Below, one piece after another: positions 22,394 through 34,597 of a stretch of DNA of 64,000 nt. The DNA is taken from contig NZ_JACDUT010000003.1 of NCBI RefSeq assembly GCF_013761245.1, positions 1 to 64,000 of the forward strand. The letters run 5' to 3'. Numbering within the stretch: position 1 is the first letter of the stretch; each line of letters begins with the position of its first letter. The position numbers and the translations under genes are program-made. The stretch comes from Thermaerobacillus caldiproteolyticus. Its GTDB lineage: Bacteria > Bacillota > Bacilli > Bacillales > Anoxybacillaceae. The notes beneath the pieces are model-generated. The model saw only the letters and a program-made list of their open reading frames with translations, had not been told where the DNA came from and ran no database searches.

Positions 22394-22588
22394 ATGGAAA
22401 AAGAGTTTGGGTTACATGATATTGTTGAGATGAAAAAGCCACATCCTTGCGGAACAAATCGCTGGAAAATTATTCGTATGGGAGCGGACATTCGTATTAA
22501 ATGTGAAGGTTGTGCACATAGTGTTTTAATTCCTAGAAAAGAGTTCGTAAGAAAACTAAAAAAAGTATTAGTGAGGCATGAGGAGTAG
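22394..22588 (+). CDS. yyzM: DUF951 family small protein
   Basis: A 64-residue protein of the DUF951 family, conserved in this neighbourhood in Bacillales; function unknown. The family pattern is LHDIVEMKKPHPCGTNRW, then GADIRIKCEGCAHSVLIPR. The Cys residues (one after PHP, then CEGC) suggest a metal-binding fold. GGGGTGAG lies upstream of the ATG. It is likely cotranscribed with the MscS gene. Confidence 0.9.
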   Translation: MEKEFGLHDIVEMKKPHPCGTNRWKIIRMGADIRIKCEGCAHSVLIPRKEFVRKLKKVLVRHEE

Positions 22589-22630
22589 TTCCCTCATGCT
22601 ATTTCTGTAAGAAAGGGAGAGAAGTGGGGA

Positions 22631-24646
22631 ATGGAAGAGATACACATTTCATCTTGCCCGTTAAATTGCTGGGATACATGCGGACTCAAAGTAACAGTAA
22701 AAGATGGGAAAGTAATGAAGGTTGAAGGCGACGAAACTCATCCGATTACGCAAGGGAAAATTTGCGGGCGCGGTCGTATGTTAGAAGCGCGCACGAATTC
22801 CAAAGAGCGTCTGCTTCACCCTCTTAAAAAAGTAAATGGCCAGTTTGTGCGCATTTCTTGGGAGCAAGCATTAGATGAAATTGCTGAAAAGATGAAAGAG
22901 ATCAAGAACATATACGGAACAACGGCTGTGCTTCATAGCCACGATTATGCGAATAACGGGTTGTTAAAAAATTTAGATCAACGCTTCTTCCATTGTTATG
23001 GAGGCGTGACGGAATTAGCGGGAAGTCTTTGTTGGGGGGCCGGAATTGAGGCACAAACGTGGGATTTCGGCAGCTCGTATAGCCATGCCCCGGAAGATAT
23101 TTATAACAGCAAACAAGTCGTCGTATGGGGACGAAACGTTGCACGGACGAACATGCATTTATTTCAACATCTCCTAGCAGTCAAAAAACGCGGAACAAAA
23201 GTCATTGTGATTGATCCTCTCTTTCATCAAACAGCGCAAATGGCTGACTTATATGTGTCTGTCAAACCGGGAATGGACGGTTTTTTGGCTATAGGAATTA
23301 TGAAAGAGATATTACGCCTTGGCCTTGAAGATCGCGCATTTATTGAACAACATACAGTCGGGTTTGACGATGTGGTAACGCTGCTAGAAAGTATTACCAT
23401 TGATGAGATTGAACGAATTACCGAAGTGGATCGCAGTGTCATGACCGAATTAGCTGTCATATATGGCAACCGCCCAACGATGACATATTTAGGGCTGGGA
23501 ATGCAGCGTTATGCCAATGGCGGAAATACGATTCGATTGATTGATGCGCTCGTTGCAATCAGCGGAAATATCGGCATTCCTGGAGGCGGTGCTAATTTTG
23601 GCAATCTCCAAGTCAGTCAAAGTTTTAACATCAAAGCATTGACATTACCGGAGCGAAAAACTGCCTCTCGTACGTTTACGATGATGAAGCAGGCGGAAGG
23701 AATTTTACAGGCAAAAAACCCGGAAATTAAAATGATTATTGTTACATGCGGAAATCCGCTTACGCAAGTGCCGAATACTCATCTTGTGAAAAAAGCGTTC
23801 CAGTCAGTAGAAACGGTTGTTGTATTTGATCAATTTATGACGGACACAGCGGAATTAGCCGATTACGTTTTACCAACGACAACGGTGTTTGAAGAAGAAG
23901 ATATTTATTATTCCTCGATGTATCATGCGTATGTCAATTACGGTCCAGCGCTTGTCGAACCGCCGGGTGAAGCGAAATCCGATCTTTGGATTTGGACACA
24001 ATTAGCGAACCGTCTCGGATTTGGTGACGACTTTGCTTTTACAAGGGAAGAGTTTTTGAAAATGGGGTTACGATCATTAGAACGGTACGGAATTACGTTA
24101 GAGAGATTAAAAAAAGAAAAGCATATGCTTCTTCCCGTCCAACCGGTACCATGGAGTGACTATCAATTTCAAACACCGAGCGGAAAATATGAATTTACCT
24201 CAGCCTTAGCGGAACAAAAAGGCATGAACGGAACATTGCAGATTATGTATCCAGCAGAATCGGCATTTGCCAACCCGACATTAGCGGAAAAGTATCCGTA
24301 TCAGTTATTAACGATTCATCCGCTTCGCTCCAATCATTCGCAACATTATCATTTAATTGAGCCGATGCAGTCTGTGAAAATTGAAGTGTCAAAAGATATT
24401 GCCGAAGAAAAAGGGTTAGCCGAAGGAGATATGGCAAGAGTGTTTAACGATCGCGGCGAACTTATTGGAAAAGTGAAAATTCTTATCAAGGCGCATCCGA
24501 AAACAATTAATGTTGACGAAGGACAATGGCAAAAATTTGGCGGTAGCGTGAATGTCCTGACATCTGATCGTGAGTCAGACAACGGTCAAGGGAGTACGTT
24601 ATACGATTGTTTAGTCAATATTGAAAAAATCAGCGAATCACAGTGA
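22631..24646 (+). CDS. yyaE: Molybdopterin oxidoreductase (YyaE-like)
   Basis: A 671-residue member of the DMSO-reductase superfamily, expected to bind bis-MGD and one [4Fe-4S] cluster. Cluster ligands are Cys 9, 13 and 17 (CPLNCWDTC) and Cys 45 (GKICGRG). A Cys in GSLCWGAG falls where the metal ligand would be. The C-terminal MGD-binding domain has LLTIHPLRSNHSQ and DMARVFNDRGEL. No twin-Arg signal or partner subunits are seen, so it is probably cytoplasmic and stands alone. The substrate is unknown; formate dehydrogenase-like annotations in relatives are by similarity only. Confidence 0.9.
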   Translation: MEEIHISSCPLNCWDTCGLKVTVKDGKVMKVEGDETHPITQGKICGRGRMLEARTNSKERLLHPLKKVNGQFVRISWEQALDEIAEKMKEIKNIYGTTAVLHSHDYANNGLLKNLDQRFFHCYGGVTELAGSLCWGAGIEAQTWDFGSSYSHAPEDIYNSKQVVVWGRNVARTNMHLFQHLLAVKKRGTKVIVIDPLFHQTAQMADLYVSVKPGMDGFLAIGIMKEILRLGLEDRAFIEQHTVGFDDVVTLLESITIDEIERITEVDRSVMTELAVIYGNRPTMTYLGLGMQRYANGGNTIRLIDALVAISGNIGIPGGGANFGNLQVSQSFNIKALTLPERKTASRTFTMMKQAEGILQAKNPEIKMIIVTCGNPLTQVPNTHLVKKAFQSVETVVVFDQFMTDTAELADYVLPTTTVFEEEDIYYSSMYHAYVNYGPALVEPPGEAKSDLWIWTQLANRLGFGDDFAFTREEFLKMGLRSLERYGITLERLKKEKHMLLPVQPVPWSDYQFQTPSGKYEFTSALAEQKGMNGTLQIMYPAESAFANPTLAEKYPYQLLTIHPLRSNHSQHYHLIEPMQSVKIEVSKDIAEEKGLAEGDMARVFNDRGELIGKVKILIKAHPKTINVDEGQWQKFGGSVNVLTSDRESDNGQGSTLYDCLVNIEKISESQ

Positions 24647-24678
24647 CAGCGCATGAATGCGCTTGTCATTTTCTTTTC
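24645..24678 (+). terminator. Terminator after yyaE, overlapping the ychF promoter
   Basis: GACAGCGCA and TGCGCTTGTC form a stem with one bulged base and a TGAA loop, followed by ATTTTCTTTTC. It starts within the yyaE stop codon. Its right arm supplies the -35 of the next promoter. Confidence 0.75.
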
Positions 24679-24691
24679 AACTATCTATAAT
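24663..24691 (+). promoter_or_regulatory. ychF promoter (sigma-A)
   Basis: TTGTCA (24663-24668), a 17-base spacer and a perfect TATAAT (24686-24691) lie 36 bases ahead of the ychF start. Confidence 0.8.
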
Positions 24692-24727
24692 GAGGAAAGA
24701 TGTTGACGGTTAAGAGGAGTGGAAAAA

Positions 24728-25828
24728 ATGGGATTAACAGCAGGAATTGTTGGTTTACCAAACGTCGGAAAATCGACGCTATTTAATGCTATTACAAAAG
24801 CGGGCGCAGAATCCGCTAACTATCCTTTCTGTACGATTGAACCGAACGTTGGAATTGTCGAAGTACCTGATGAACGGTTGAAAACATTAACGGGGTTAGT
24901 CAAGCCAAAAAGAACGGTACCAACCGTGTTTGAATTTACCGATATCGCTGGAATTGTGAAAGGTGCAAGCAAAGGCGAAGGATTAGGAAATAAGTTTTTA
25001 TCTCACATTCGCCAAGTTGATGCGATTTGCCAAGTCGTTCGTTGTTTTGCCGATGAAAACATTACCCATGTTGCTGGAAAAGTCGATCCGCTTGCCGATA
25101 TTGAAACGATTAACTTAGAGCTCATTTTAGCCGATCTTGAAACGGTAGATAAGCGCATTGATCGCGTTGGAAAAATGGCCAAGCAAAAAGATAAAGATGC
25201 CATGTTTGAATATGAGATTCTTGCTCGATTGAAAGAAACATTTGAAGCAGGAAAAGCGGCGCGCACCTTATCGTTTACAGAAGAAGAAATGAAAGTCGTA
25301 AAACAGCTTCATTTACTGACGATTAAACCGATGTTATATGTTGCCAATGTGGGCGAAGAAGATGTAGCGAATCCGGACGATAATCCATTCGTACAACAAG
25401 TGCGTGAATTCGCGAGAAATGACCATGCGGAGGTCATTGTTGTTTGTGCGAAAGTGGAAGAAGAAATCGCTCAATTGGATGACGAAGAAAAAGAATTATT
25501 TTTACAGGAGCTCGGCATTGAGCAATCGGGGTTAGATCAACTTATTCGCGCTGCGTATAGTTTATTAGGGCTTGCGACGTTCTTTACTGCTGGGGAACAA
25601 GAAGTGCGGGCGTGGACGTTCCGAAAAGGAATGAAGGCACCGCAATGCGCCGGAATCATCCATTCTGATTTTGAGCGTGGATTTATTCGTGCTGAAACGG
25701 TTTCCTATGATGATTTAGTCGCAGCAGGGTCGATGGCAGCGGCACGCGAAGCAGGAAAAGTGCGATTGGAAGGAAAAGACTACGAAGTACAAGATGGCGA
25801 TATTATCTATTTCCGCTTTAATGTTTAA
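24728..25828 (+). CDS. ychF: Redox-regulated ATPase YchF
   Basis: A 366-residue Obg-family P-loop protein that prefers ATP and binds ribosomes. The G1 motif is GLPNVGKSTLFNAITKAGA. NYPFCTIEPNVGIVEVPD, the DIAG of G3 and a C-terminal TGS domain (TFRKGMKAPQCAGIIHSDF) are present. The ATG at 24728 has AGAGGAG eight bases upstream and gives the usual length; the GTG at 24719 lies too close to that site. It precedes rpsF-ssb-rpsR as in B. subtilis. Confidence 0.97.
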   Translation: MGLTAGIVGLPNVGKSTLFNAITKAGAESANYPFCTIEPNVGIVEVPDERLKTLTGLVKPKRTVPTVFEFTDIAGIVKGASKGEGLGNKFLSHIRQVDAICQVVRCFADENITHVAGKVDPLADIETINLELILADLETVDKRIDRVGKMAKQKDKDAMFEYEILARLKETFEAGKAARTLSFTEEEMKVVKQLHLLTIKPMLYVANVGEEDVANPDDNPFVQQVREFARNDHAEVIVVCAKVEEEIAQLDDEEKELFLQELGIEQSGLDQLIRAAYSLLGLATFFTAGEQEVRAWTFRKGMKAPQCAGIIHSDFERGFIRAETVSYDDLVAAGSMAAAREAGKVRLEGKDYEVQDGDIIYFRFNV

Positions 25829-25830
25829 TA

Positions 25831-25859
25831 TTGCTTCTATTTTTTAACCGTGATATAAT
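25831..25859 (+). promoter_or_regulatory. rpsF operon promoter candidate
   Basis: A perfect -10 TATAAT (25854-25859) lies 17 bases after TTGCTT (25831-25836). The -35 is weak, but the position, 75 bases ahead of rpsF, leaves room for a structured leader. Confidence 0.6.
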
Positions 25860-25885
25860 CAAAAAATGTGAGTAATATTTTATTG

Positions 25886-25924
25886 CTCCTTGCCCTTTTA
25901 TAGGGCCGTTTAGACCAAAAGGAG
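25886..25924 (+). promoter_or_regulatory. Candidate S6:S18 autoregulatory leader of rpsF
   Basis: Between promoter and start lies a small hairpin, GCCC TTTTATA GGGC, followed by CG and an unpaired stretch with ACC (CGTTTAGACC). Leaders bound by the S6:S18 complex are known to carry a hairpin with exposed CCG/ACC features. Assignment is by position and partial resemblance only. Confidence 0.4.
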
Positions 25925-25933
25925 GTGACTAGC

Positions 25934-26224
25934 ATGAAAAGAAAATACGAAATCATGTATATTATCCGCCCAAATTTAGATGATGAAGCGAGAAAAGCAG
26001 TTGTAGAGCGCTTCAATACTATTTTAACAGAAAACGGTGCGGAAATTGCAAACGTCAAAGAATGGGGTAAACGTCGCCTAGCATATGAAATCAAAGATTT
26101 CCGCGACGGTTACTACATGATTGTGAACGTAGTGTCTGAACCAAAAGCGGTACAAGAGTTCGACCGTTTAGCGAAAATCAGCGAAGACATTATTCGTCAC
26201 ATCGTTGTGAAAGAGGAAGAATAA
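25934..26224 (+). CDS. rpsF: 30S ribosomal protein S6
   Basis: A 96-residue small-subunit protein that pairs with S18 on the platform. The start [14 protein letters not shown] is typical, as is [20 protein letters not shown]. The ATG at 25934 is set by the strong AGGAGGTGA just upstream; an in-frame GTG at 25925 is part of that ribosome site. First gene of rpsF-ssb-rpsR. Confidence 0.97.
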   Translation: MKRKYEIMYIIRPNLDDEARKAVVERFNTILTENGAEIANVKEWGKRRLAYEIKDFRDGYYMIVNVVSEPKAVQEFDRLAKISEDIIRHIVVKEEE

Positions 26225-26256
26225 TTTCCGTTATTAAGTATTAAGGAGTGGTTCTG

Positions 26257-26751
26257 ATGATTAACCGCGTAATTCTTGTAGGGAGACTTACAAGAGACCC
26301 AGAATTACGCTATACTCCAAATGGAGTAGCTGTTGCCACGTTTACGCTTGCTGTCAATCGTCCGTTTACGAACCAACAAGGTGAGCGTGAAGCGGATTTT
26401 ATTAACTGTGTCGTCTGGCGTCGTCCCGCGGAAAATGTAGCCAACTTCTTGAAAAAAGGAAGTTTAGCTGGAGTGGACGGTCGCTTACAAACGAGAAGTT
26501 ATGAGGGCCAAGATGGAAAACGTGTGTACGTGACTGAAGTGGTTGCTGATAGCGTTCAATTTCTTGAACCTAAAGGTAGCATGGAGCAACGTGGTGCAAC
26601 AGCAGGTGGCTACTATGGAGAGCCATTTCCATTTGGACAAAATCAGAACCCGCGTAACACAAACGATCATGGCTTTAGTCGCATCGATGAAGATCCATTT
26701 GCCAATGATGGACAACCTATTGATATTTCCGATGACGACTTACCGTTTTAA
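26257..26751 (+). CDS. ssbA: Single-stranded DNA-binding protein SsbA
   Basis: A 164-residue OB-fold protein that coats single-stranded DNA and recruits replication and repair partners. The start is [20 protein letters not shown] and the OB core has [22 protein letters not shown] Gly/Asn/Gln-rich linker leads to the acidic tip DISDDDLPF, the partner-binding tail. The ATG at 26257 follows AAGGAG by eight bases; the GTG at 26248 lies inside that site. It sits between the genes for S6 and S18, whose mRNA it shares. Confidence 0.97.
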   Translation: MINRVILVGRLTRDPELRYTPNGVAVATFTLAVNRPFTNQQGEREADFINCVVWRRPAENVANFLKKGSLAGVDGRLQTRSYEGQDGKRVYVTEVVADSVQFLEPKGSMEQRGATAGGYYGEPFPFGQNQNPRNTNDHGFSRIDEDPFANDGQPIDISDDDLPF

Positions 26752-26789
26752 TGAATATATGAAATCAGGATGAGGAAGGAGGATCAATA

Positions 26790-27026
26790 ATGGCAGGACG
26801 TAAAGGTGGACGTGCAAAACGTCGTAAAGTGTGCTACTTCACAGCGAACGGAATTACTCATATCGACTACAAAGACGTTGATACACTCAAAAAATTCATC
26901 TCTGAGCGCGGTAAAATTTTACCTCGTCGTGTGACTGGTACAAGTGCAAAATATCAACGTAAGTTAACTGTTGCGATTAAGCGCGCTCGTCAAATGGCAT
27001 TATTGCCATATGTAGCAGGTGAATAA
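26790..27026 (+). CDS. rpsR: 30S ribosomal protein S18
   Basis: A 78-residue basic protein of the small subunit, partner of S6. It starts [21 protein letters not shown] and ends with the conserved [28 protein letters not shown] lies upstream. The rpsF-ssbA-rpsR operon ends with a strong terminator. Confidence 0.97.
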   Translation: MAGRKGGRAKRRKVCYFTANGITHIDYKDVDTLKKFISERGKILPRRVTGTSAKYQRKLTVAIKRARQMALLPYVAGE

Positions 27027-27034
27027 AAAGAAGA

Positions 27035-27066
27035 AGCAGTAAGGGGGAAACCTTACTGCTTTTTTT
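27035..27066 (+). terminator. Rho-independent terminator of rpsF-ssbA-rpsR
   Basis: A perfect 10-bp stem, AGCAGTAAGG / CCTTACTGCT, with a 6-base loop is followed by TTTTTT. Confidence 0.95.
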
Positions 27067-27133
27067 ATGCTGTGTGATGGTTTTATCATTTCTGTGAATT
27101 AGGGTAATATAGTGAGGTAAGGAGGGCGAAAAG

Positions 27134-28063
27134 TTGAGAAATACATATGCGTTAACGGAGGCTGCCATCCAGCTGGCTCTGTTTACTGTTTTATTTTTAG
27201 TTTCATTGTATGTACCATTATTAGGAGCGGTGACAACATTATTTTTATCGATTCCGTTTATTATTTTTACCATCAAGCACGGTTATCAACAAGCGTTGCT
27301 ATTGCTTGTTGCATCGCTTGTTGTTTCCTCGGTTGTTGGTTCACTACTTTCCCTTCCCGGCGTTCTTATGTTTGGGACAGCTGGCATCGTCATAGGTGCG
27401 CTACTGGCAAAACAGAAAAATCGTTATGTTGTTTTAGTGGCAGGAACGATGGCATTTTTATTCAATATGGTGATCGACTACATCATTTCCATTCAATTTT
27501 TTGAAATGGATATTATTAAACAAGCGCTTTCATTGCTAAATGAATCTTTCCACACAGCCATACAAATGATGCGCGGAATGGGGCAGCAACCGCCAAAGGA
27601 ATTGCAAGAACGTTTTGAACAAGGATTGGAACTTATCAAATATGTAACTCCTACGTTATTTGTACTAGGTGCGTTTCTGCTAGCCTATGTGACAATGATT
27701 GTTTCTGTTCCAATTTTAAAACGATTAAAACTTTCTGTGGGGACTTGGCCACCGTTTCGCAATTTCAGTTTACCGAAAAGCTTATTATGGTATTATTTAC
27801 TGATTTTAATAGTGACGTTTCTCCCATTGGAAAAAGGAACATTTGTCTACATTGTTGTTCTAAATTTATACTATTTGCTGCAGTTGTTGTTTGTCGTTCA
27901 AGGCCTTTCTTTTCTTTATTATGTTGGCGACCGAAAGAACATTCCAAAAGGGATGATCGTCGGGGGAACGGTGCTTTGTTTATTTCTCCCTTTTCTACTT
28001 TATCTTATTGCGATATTAGGTATAATTGATTTAGGATTTGAATTACGGAAACGCATCTTGTAA
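27134..28063 (+). CDS. yybS: YybS family membrane protein (DUF2232)
   Basis: A 309-residue polytopic membrane protein of the DUF2232/YybS family, with about eight hydrophobic segments; the role is unknown, and relatives resemble S-component-like transporters. The start codon is TTG at 27134, with AAGGAGGGCGAAAAG upstream. It precedes gdpP and rplI, the order found in B. subtilis (yybS-yybT-rplI). Confidence 0.9.
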   Translation: MRNTYALTEAAIQLALFTVLFLVSLYVPLLGAVTTLFLSIPFIIFTIKHGYQQALLLLVASLVVSSVVGSLLSLPGVLMFGTAGIVIGALLAKQKNRYVVLVAGTMAFLFNMVIDYIISIQFFEMDIIKQALSLLNESFHTAIQMMRGMGQQPPKELQERFEQGLELIKYVTPTLFVLGAFLLAYVTMIVSVPILKRLKLSVGTWPPFRNFSLPKSLLWYYLLILIVTFLPLEKGTFVYIVVLNLYYLLQLLFVVQGLSFLYYVGDRKNIPKGMIVGGTVLCLFLPFLLYLIAILGIIDLGFELRKRIL

Positions 28064-28104
28064 TGGATGTGTTCGGATTATTTATGATGTAGGAGCTGAC
28101 ATGA

Positions 28105-30524
<2,420 letters not shown>

Positions 30525-30530
30525 ACGCAT

Positions 30531-30583
30531 AAAAATGTGATTTTATGAGGAAGTCATTCCTTCCCATATAATCACATTTTTCT
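30531..30583 (+). terminator. Terminator after rplI
   Basis: Long imperfect hairpin: AAAAATGTGAT (30531-30541) pairs with ATCACATTTTT (30571-30581), and the inner TATGAGGAAG region pairs with CTTCCCATA. It ends in T-rich sequence and could also act on the minus strand. Confidence 0.78.
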
Positions 30584-30637
30584 TATGGTTATTGTGTTTC
30601 AATTGGATCGAAAAACAGAAAAAGGTGGTGAAAAGAG

Positions 30638-32002
30638 ATGAACGATGTATTTGCTGAGCGCATTCCTCCGCAAAGCATTGAGGCCGAACAAGCGGTGTTA
30701 GGCGCTGTGTTCCTTGACCCTTCCGCTTTAACATTAGCTTCGGAAATTTTAATTCCTGAAGATTTTTACCGTGCTTCCCACCAAAAGATTTTCCATGCGA
30801 TGCTAAAGGTAGCCGATAAAGGAGAGCCGGTTGATTTAGTTACAGTAACAGCAGAATTAGCAGATGCGCAAATATTGGAAGAAGTAGGCGGCGTCTCATA
30901 TTTAAGCGAGCTTGCTGATGCGGTTCCGACCGCAGCGAATGTCGAGTATTATGCTCGCATTGTTGAAGAAAAGTCGATTCTGCGCCGCCTAATCCGCACT
31001 GCCACATCGATTGCTCAAGATGGCTATACACGAGAAGACGAAGTTGATGTTTTATTGAATGAAGCAGAAAAGAAAATTATGGAAGTATCGCAACGGAAGC
31101 ATTCCGGTACGTTCCAAAACATTAAAGATGTGCTTGTGCAGGCCTATGATAATATTGAAATGCTTCATAATCGGAAAGGAGAAATTACAGGGATTCCGAC
31201 CGGTTTTACAGAGCTTGATCGAATGACGGCTGGATTTCAACGAAGCGATCTTATTATCGTCGCTGCTCGTCCTTCCGTAGGGAAAACGGCGTTTGCATTG
31301 AATATCGCGCAAAATGTTGCTACGAAAACAAACGAAAATGTCGCCATTTTTAGTTTAGAGATGAGCGCCCAACAATTAGTTATGCGGATGTTATGCGCAG
31401 AAGGAAATATTAATGCGCAAAACTTGCGGACTGGTAAACTAACACCGGAAGATTGGGGAAAATTAACGATGGCGATGGGGAGTTTATCGAATGCTGGCAT
31501 TTATATTGACGATACGCCTAGTATTCGAGTCAGCGATATTCGGGCAAAATGTCGCCGCCTGAAACAAGAAAGCGGACTGGGAATGGTATTAATTGATTAT
31601 TTACAGCTCATTCAAGGTAGTGGAAGAAATCGAGAAAATCGGCAACAGGAAGTATCGGAAATTTCGCGTTCATTAAAGGCGTTAGCTCGTGAATTGGAAG
31701 TGCCTGTCATCGCTTTATCACAGCTTTCACGCAGCGTAGAACAACGCCAAGACAAGCGGCCGATGATGTCCGACATTCGTGAATCAGGAAGTATTGAACA
31801 AGACGCTGACATTGTGGCATTTTTATATCGCGATGATTATTATGATAAAGAATCAGAGAACAAAAACATTATAGAAATTATTATTGCGAAACAACGGAAT
31901 GGCCCGGTTGGTACGGTGCAATTAGCATTTATTAAAGAGTATAACAAATTTGTGAATCTGGAGCGTCGCTTTGACGATGCCCATATTCCGCCAGGAGCAT
32001 AA
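30638..32002 (+). CDS. dnaC: Replicative DNA helicase (DnaB family; DnaC in Bacillus)
   Basis: A 454-residue hexameric 5'-3' helicase that drives the replication fork. The N-terminal DnaB domain starts ERIPPQSIEAEQAVLGAVF. The RecA-like domain has ARPSVGKTAFALNIA (Walker A), MVLIDYLQLI (Walker B) and RESGSIEQDADIV. GGTGGTG lies upstream of the ATG. Length and motifs are normal, with no intein. Confidence 0.97.
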   Translation: MNDVFAERIPPQSIEAEQAVLGAVFLDPSALTLASEILIPEDFYRASHQKIFHAMLKVADKGEPVDLVTVTAELADAQILEEVGGVSYLSELADAVPTAANVEYYARIVEEKSILRRLIRTATSIAQDGYTREDEVDVLLNEAEKKIMEVSQRKHSGTFQNIKDVLVQAYDNIEMLHNRKGEITGIPTGFTELDRMTAGFQRSDLIIVAARPSVGKTAFALNIAQNVATKTNENVAIFSLEMSAQQLVMRMLCAEGNINAQNLRTGKLTPEDWGKLTMAMGSLSNAGIYIDDTPSIRVSDIRAKCRRLKQESGLGMVLIDYLQLIQGSGRNRENRQQEVSEISRSLKALARELEVPVIALSQLSRSVEQRQDKRPMMSDIRESGSIEQDADIVAFLYRDDYYDKESENKNIIEIIIAKQRNGPVGTVQLAFIKEYNKFVNLERRFDDAHIPPGA

Positions 32003-32011
32003 TGTTAACAA

Positions 32012-32048
32012 AGGGGTCGCTATTTTGATAAGGAGCGTCCTCTTTTTT
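32012..32048 (+). terminator. Probable terminator after dnaC
   Basis: AGGGGTCGCT and AGCGTCCTCT form a stem with one mismatch and a G-U pair around a 12-base loop, followed by TTTTTT. Confidence 0.65.
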
Positions 32049-32343
32049 ATAAATGGGAAACGAAAAGTGTCTAGTTTCAGTGCTCAACTCATTTGTTTCT
32101 TGAATAGGTATCCATGTAAAACTTGCGAGAAGCATGATTAGAAAAGAGATGCTTTAAGCAGTTCAGGGGTTAAATAAACTCCGCTTTCGAAGTGCAAGAG
32201 CTTCTAGCTTCTAGCGGGCAAAGAACATTTGTCCATCGCAGAAACTAGAATGGCGGCATTTCGCCGTTGGTCCACAGGGTGTCGGCAGTTTTTAGGAGAA
32301 TTTGGGTCACCTGCGCTTTTCTTATAGGTTGAATACGAATGAA
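32049..32343. other. dnaC-purA intergenic stretch
   Basis: About 300 bases without a coding signal. A small hairpin, AATGGCG / CGCCGTT, lies near 32250-32270. No riboswitch, tRNA or open frame with a ribosome site was recognised. Confidence 0.5.
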
Positions 32344-32356
32344 ATAATAAAAATAA

Positions 32357-33730
<1,374 letters not shown>

Positions 33731-33741
33731 TCTTCTTATAC

Positions 33742-33776
33742 AAGCATAGATACAATGTGTCTATGCTTTTCTTTTT
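33742..33776 (+). terminator. Terminator after purA
   Basis: The stem AAGCATAGA / TCTATGCTT with a 9-10-base loop runs into TTTTCTTTTT. Confidence 0.85.
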
Positions 33777-33874
33777 GAATTGGCAATGGGTAATAAGTGA
33801 ATTCAATCGTATAACGTGATAAATTAATAGTATACGTATTTTTCGATTCCATCGATAAAGAAAGGATGTGAACA

Positions 33875-34588
33875 ATGATGGAAAAACGAATTCTTGTTGT
33901 TGACGATGAAAAACCGATTGCAGATATTTTGCAATTTAATTTACAAAAAGAAGGATATGAAGTAGTTTGCGCATATGACGGAGTCGAGGCACTTCAAAAA
34001 GTAGAAGAAGTGACGCCCGATCTGATTTTATTAGATATTATGCTCCCACAAAAAGATGGGATGGAAGTATGCCGCGAAGTGCGGAAAAAGTATGATATGC
34101 CGATTATTATGTTAACGGCGAAAGATTCAGAGATTGATAAAGTACTTGGATTGGAATTAGGGGCGGATGACTATGTAACAAAACCGTTTAGTACAAGGGA
34201 ATTATTAGCACGCGTGAGAGCGAATTTACGTCGCCATTCTCAAAGTGCTAATACGTCGGAAGAGAACAATGACATGAACGAGATCACTGTTGGTTCACTT
34301 GTTATTCGTCCTGATGCGTATATTGTGTCAAAACGAGGAGAAACGATCGAATTGACACATCGGGAATTTGAATTGCTTCATTACCTTGCTAAACATATTG
34401 GGCAAGTAATGACAAGGGAGCATTTATTGCAAACCGTGTGGGGATATGATTATTACGGAGATGTTCGTACCGTCGATGTAACCGTGCGCCGCTTACGAGA
34501 AAAAATTGAGGATAATCCGTCTCATCCAGCATGGATTGTCACGCGGCGAGGAGTCGGTTATTATTTGCGCAACCCAGAACAGGAGTAA
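33875..34588 (+). CDS. walR: Essential two-component response regulator WalR (YycF)
   Basis: A 237-residue OmpR-family regulator that controls autolysins and cell-wall metabolism. The receiver domain has the acidic pair in LVVDDEKP, the phosphoacceptor Asp 54 in LILLDIMLP and the Lys in VTKPF. The winged-helix output domain contains [15 protein letters not shown] and [17 protein letters not shown] lies eight bases before the first of two adjacent ATGs. First gene of walR-walK-walH-walI-walJ-htrC. Confidence 0.97.
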   Translation: MMEKRILVVDDEKPIADILQFNLQKEGYEVVCAYDGVEALQKVEEVTPDLILLDIMLPQKDGMEVCREVRKKYDMPIIMLTAKDSEIDKVLGLELGADDYVTKPFSTRELLARVRANLRRHSQSANTSEENNDMNEITVGSLVIRPDAYIVSKRGETIELTHREFELLHYLAKHIGQVMTREHLLQTVWGYDYYGDVRTVDVTVRRLREKIEDNPSHPAWIVTRRGVGYYLRNPEQE

Positions 34589-34597
34589 AGGAAACCA

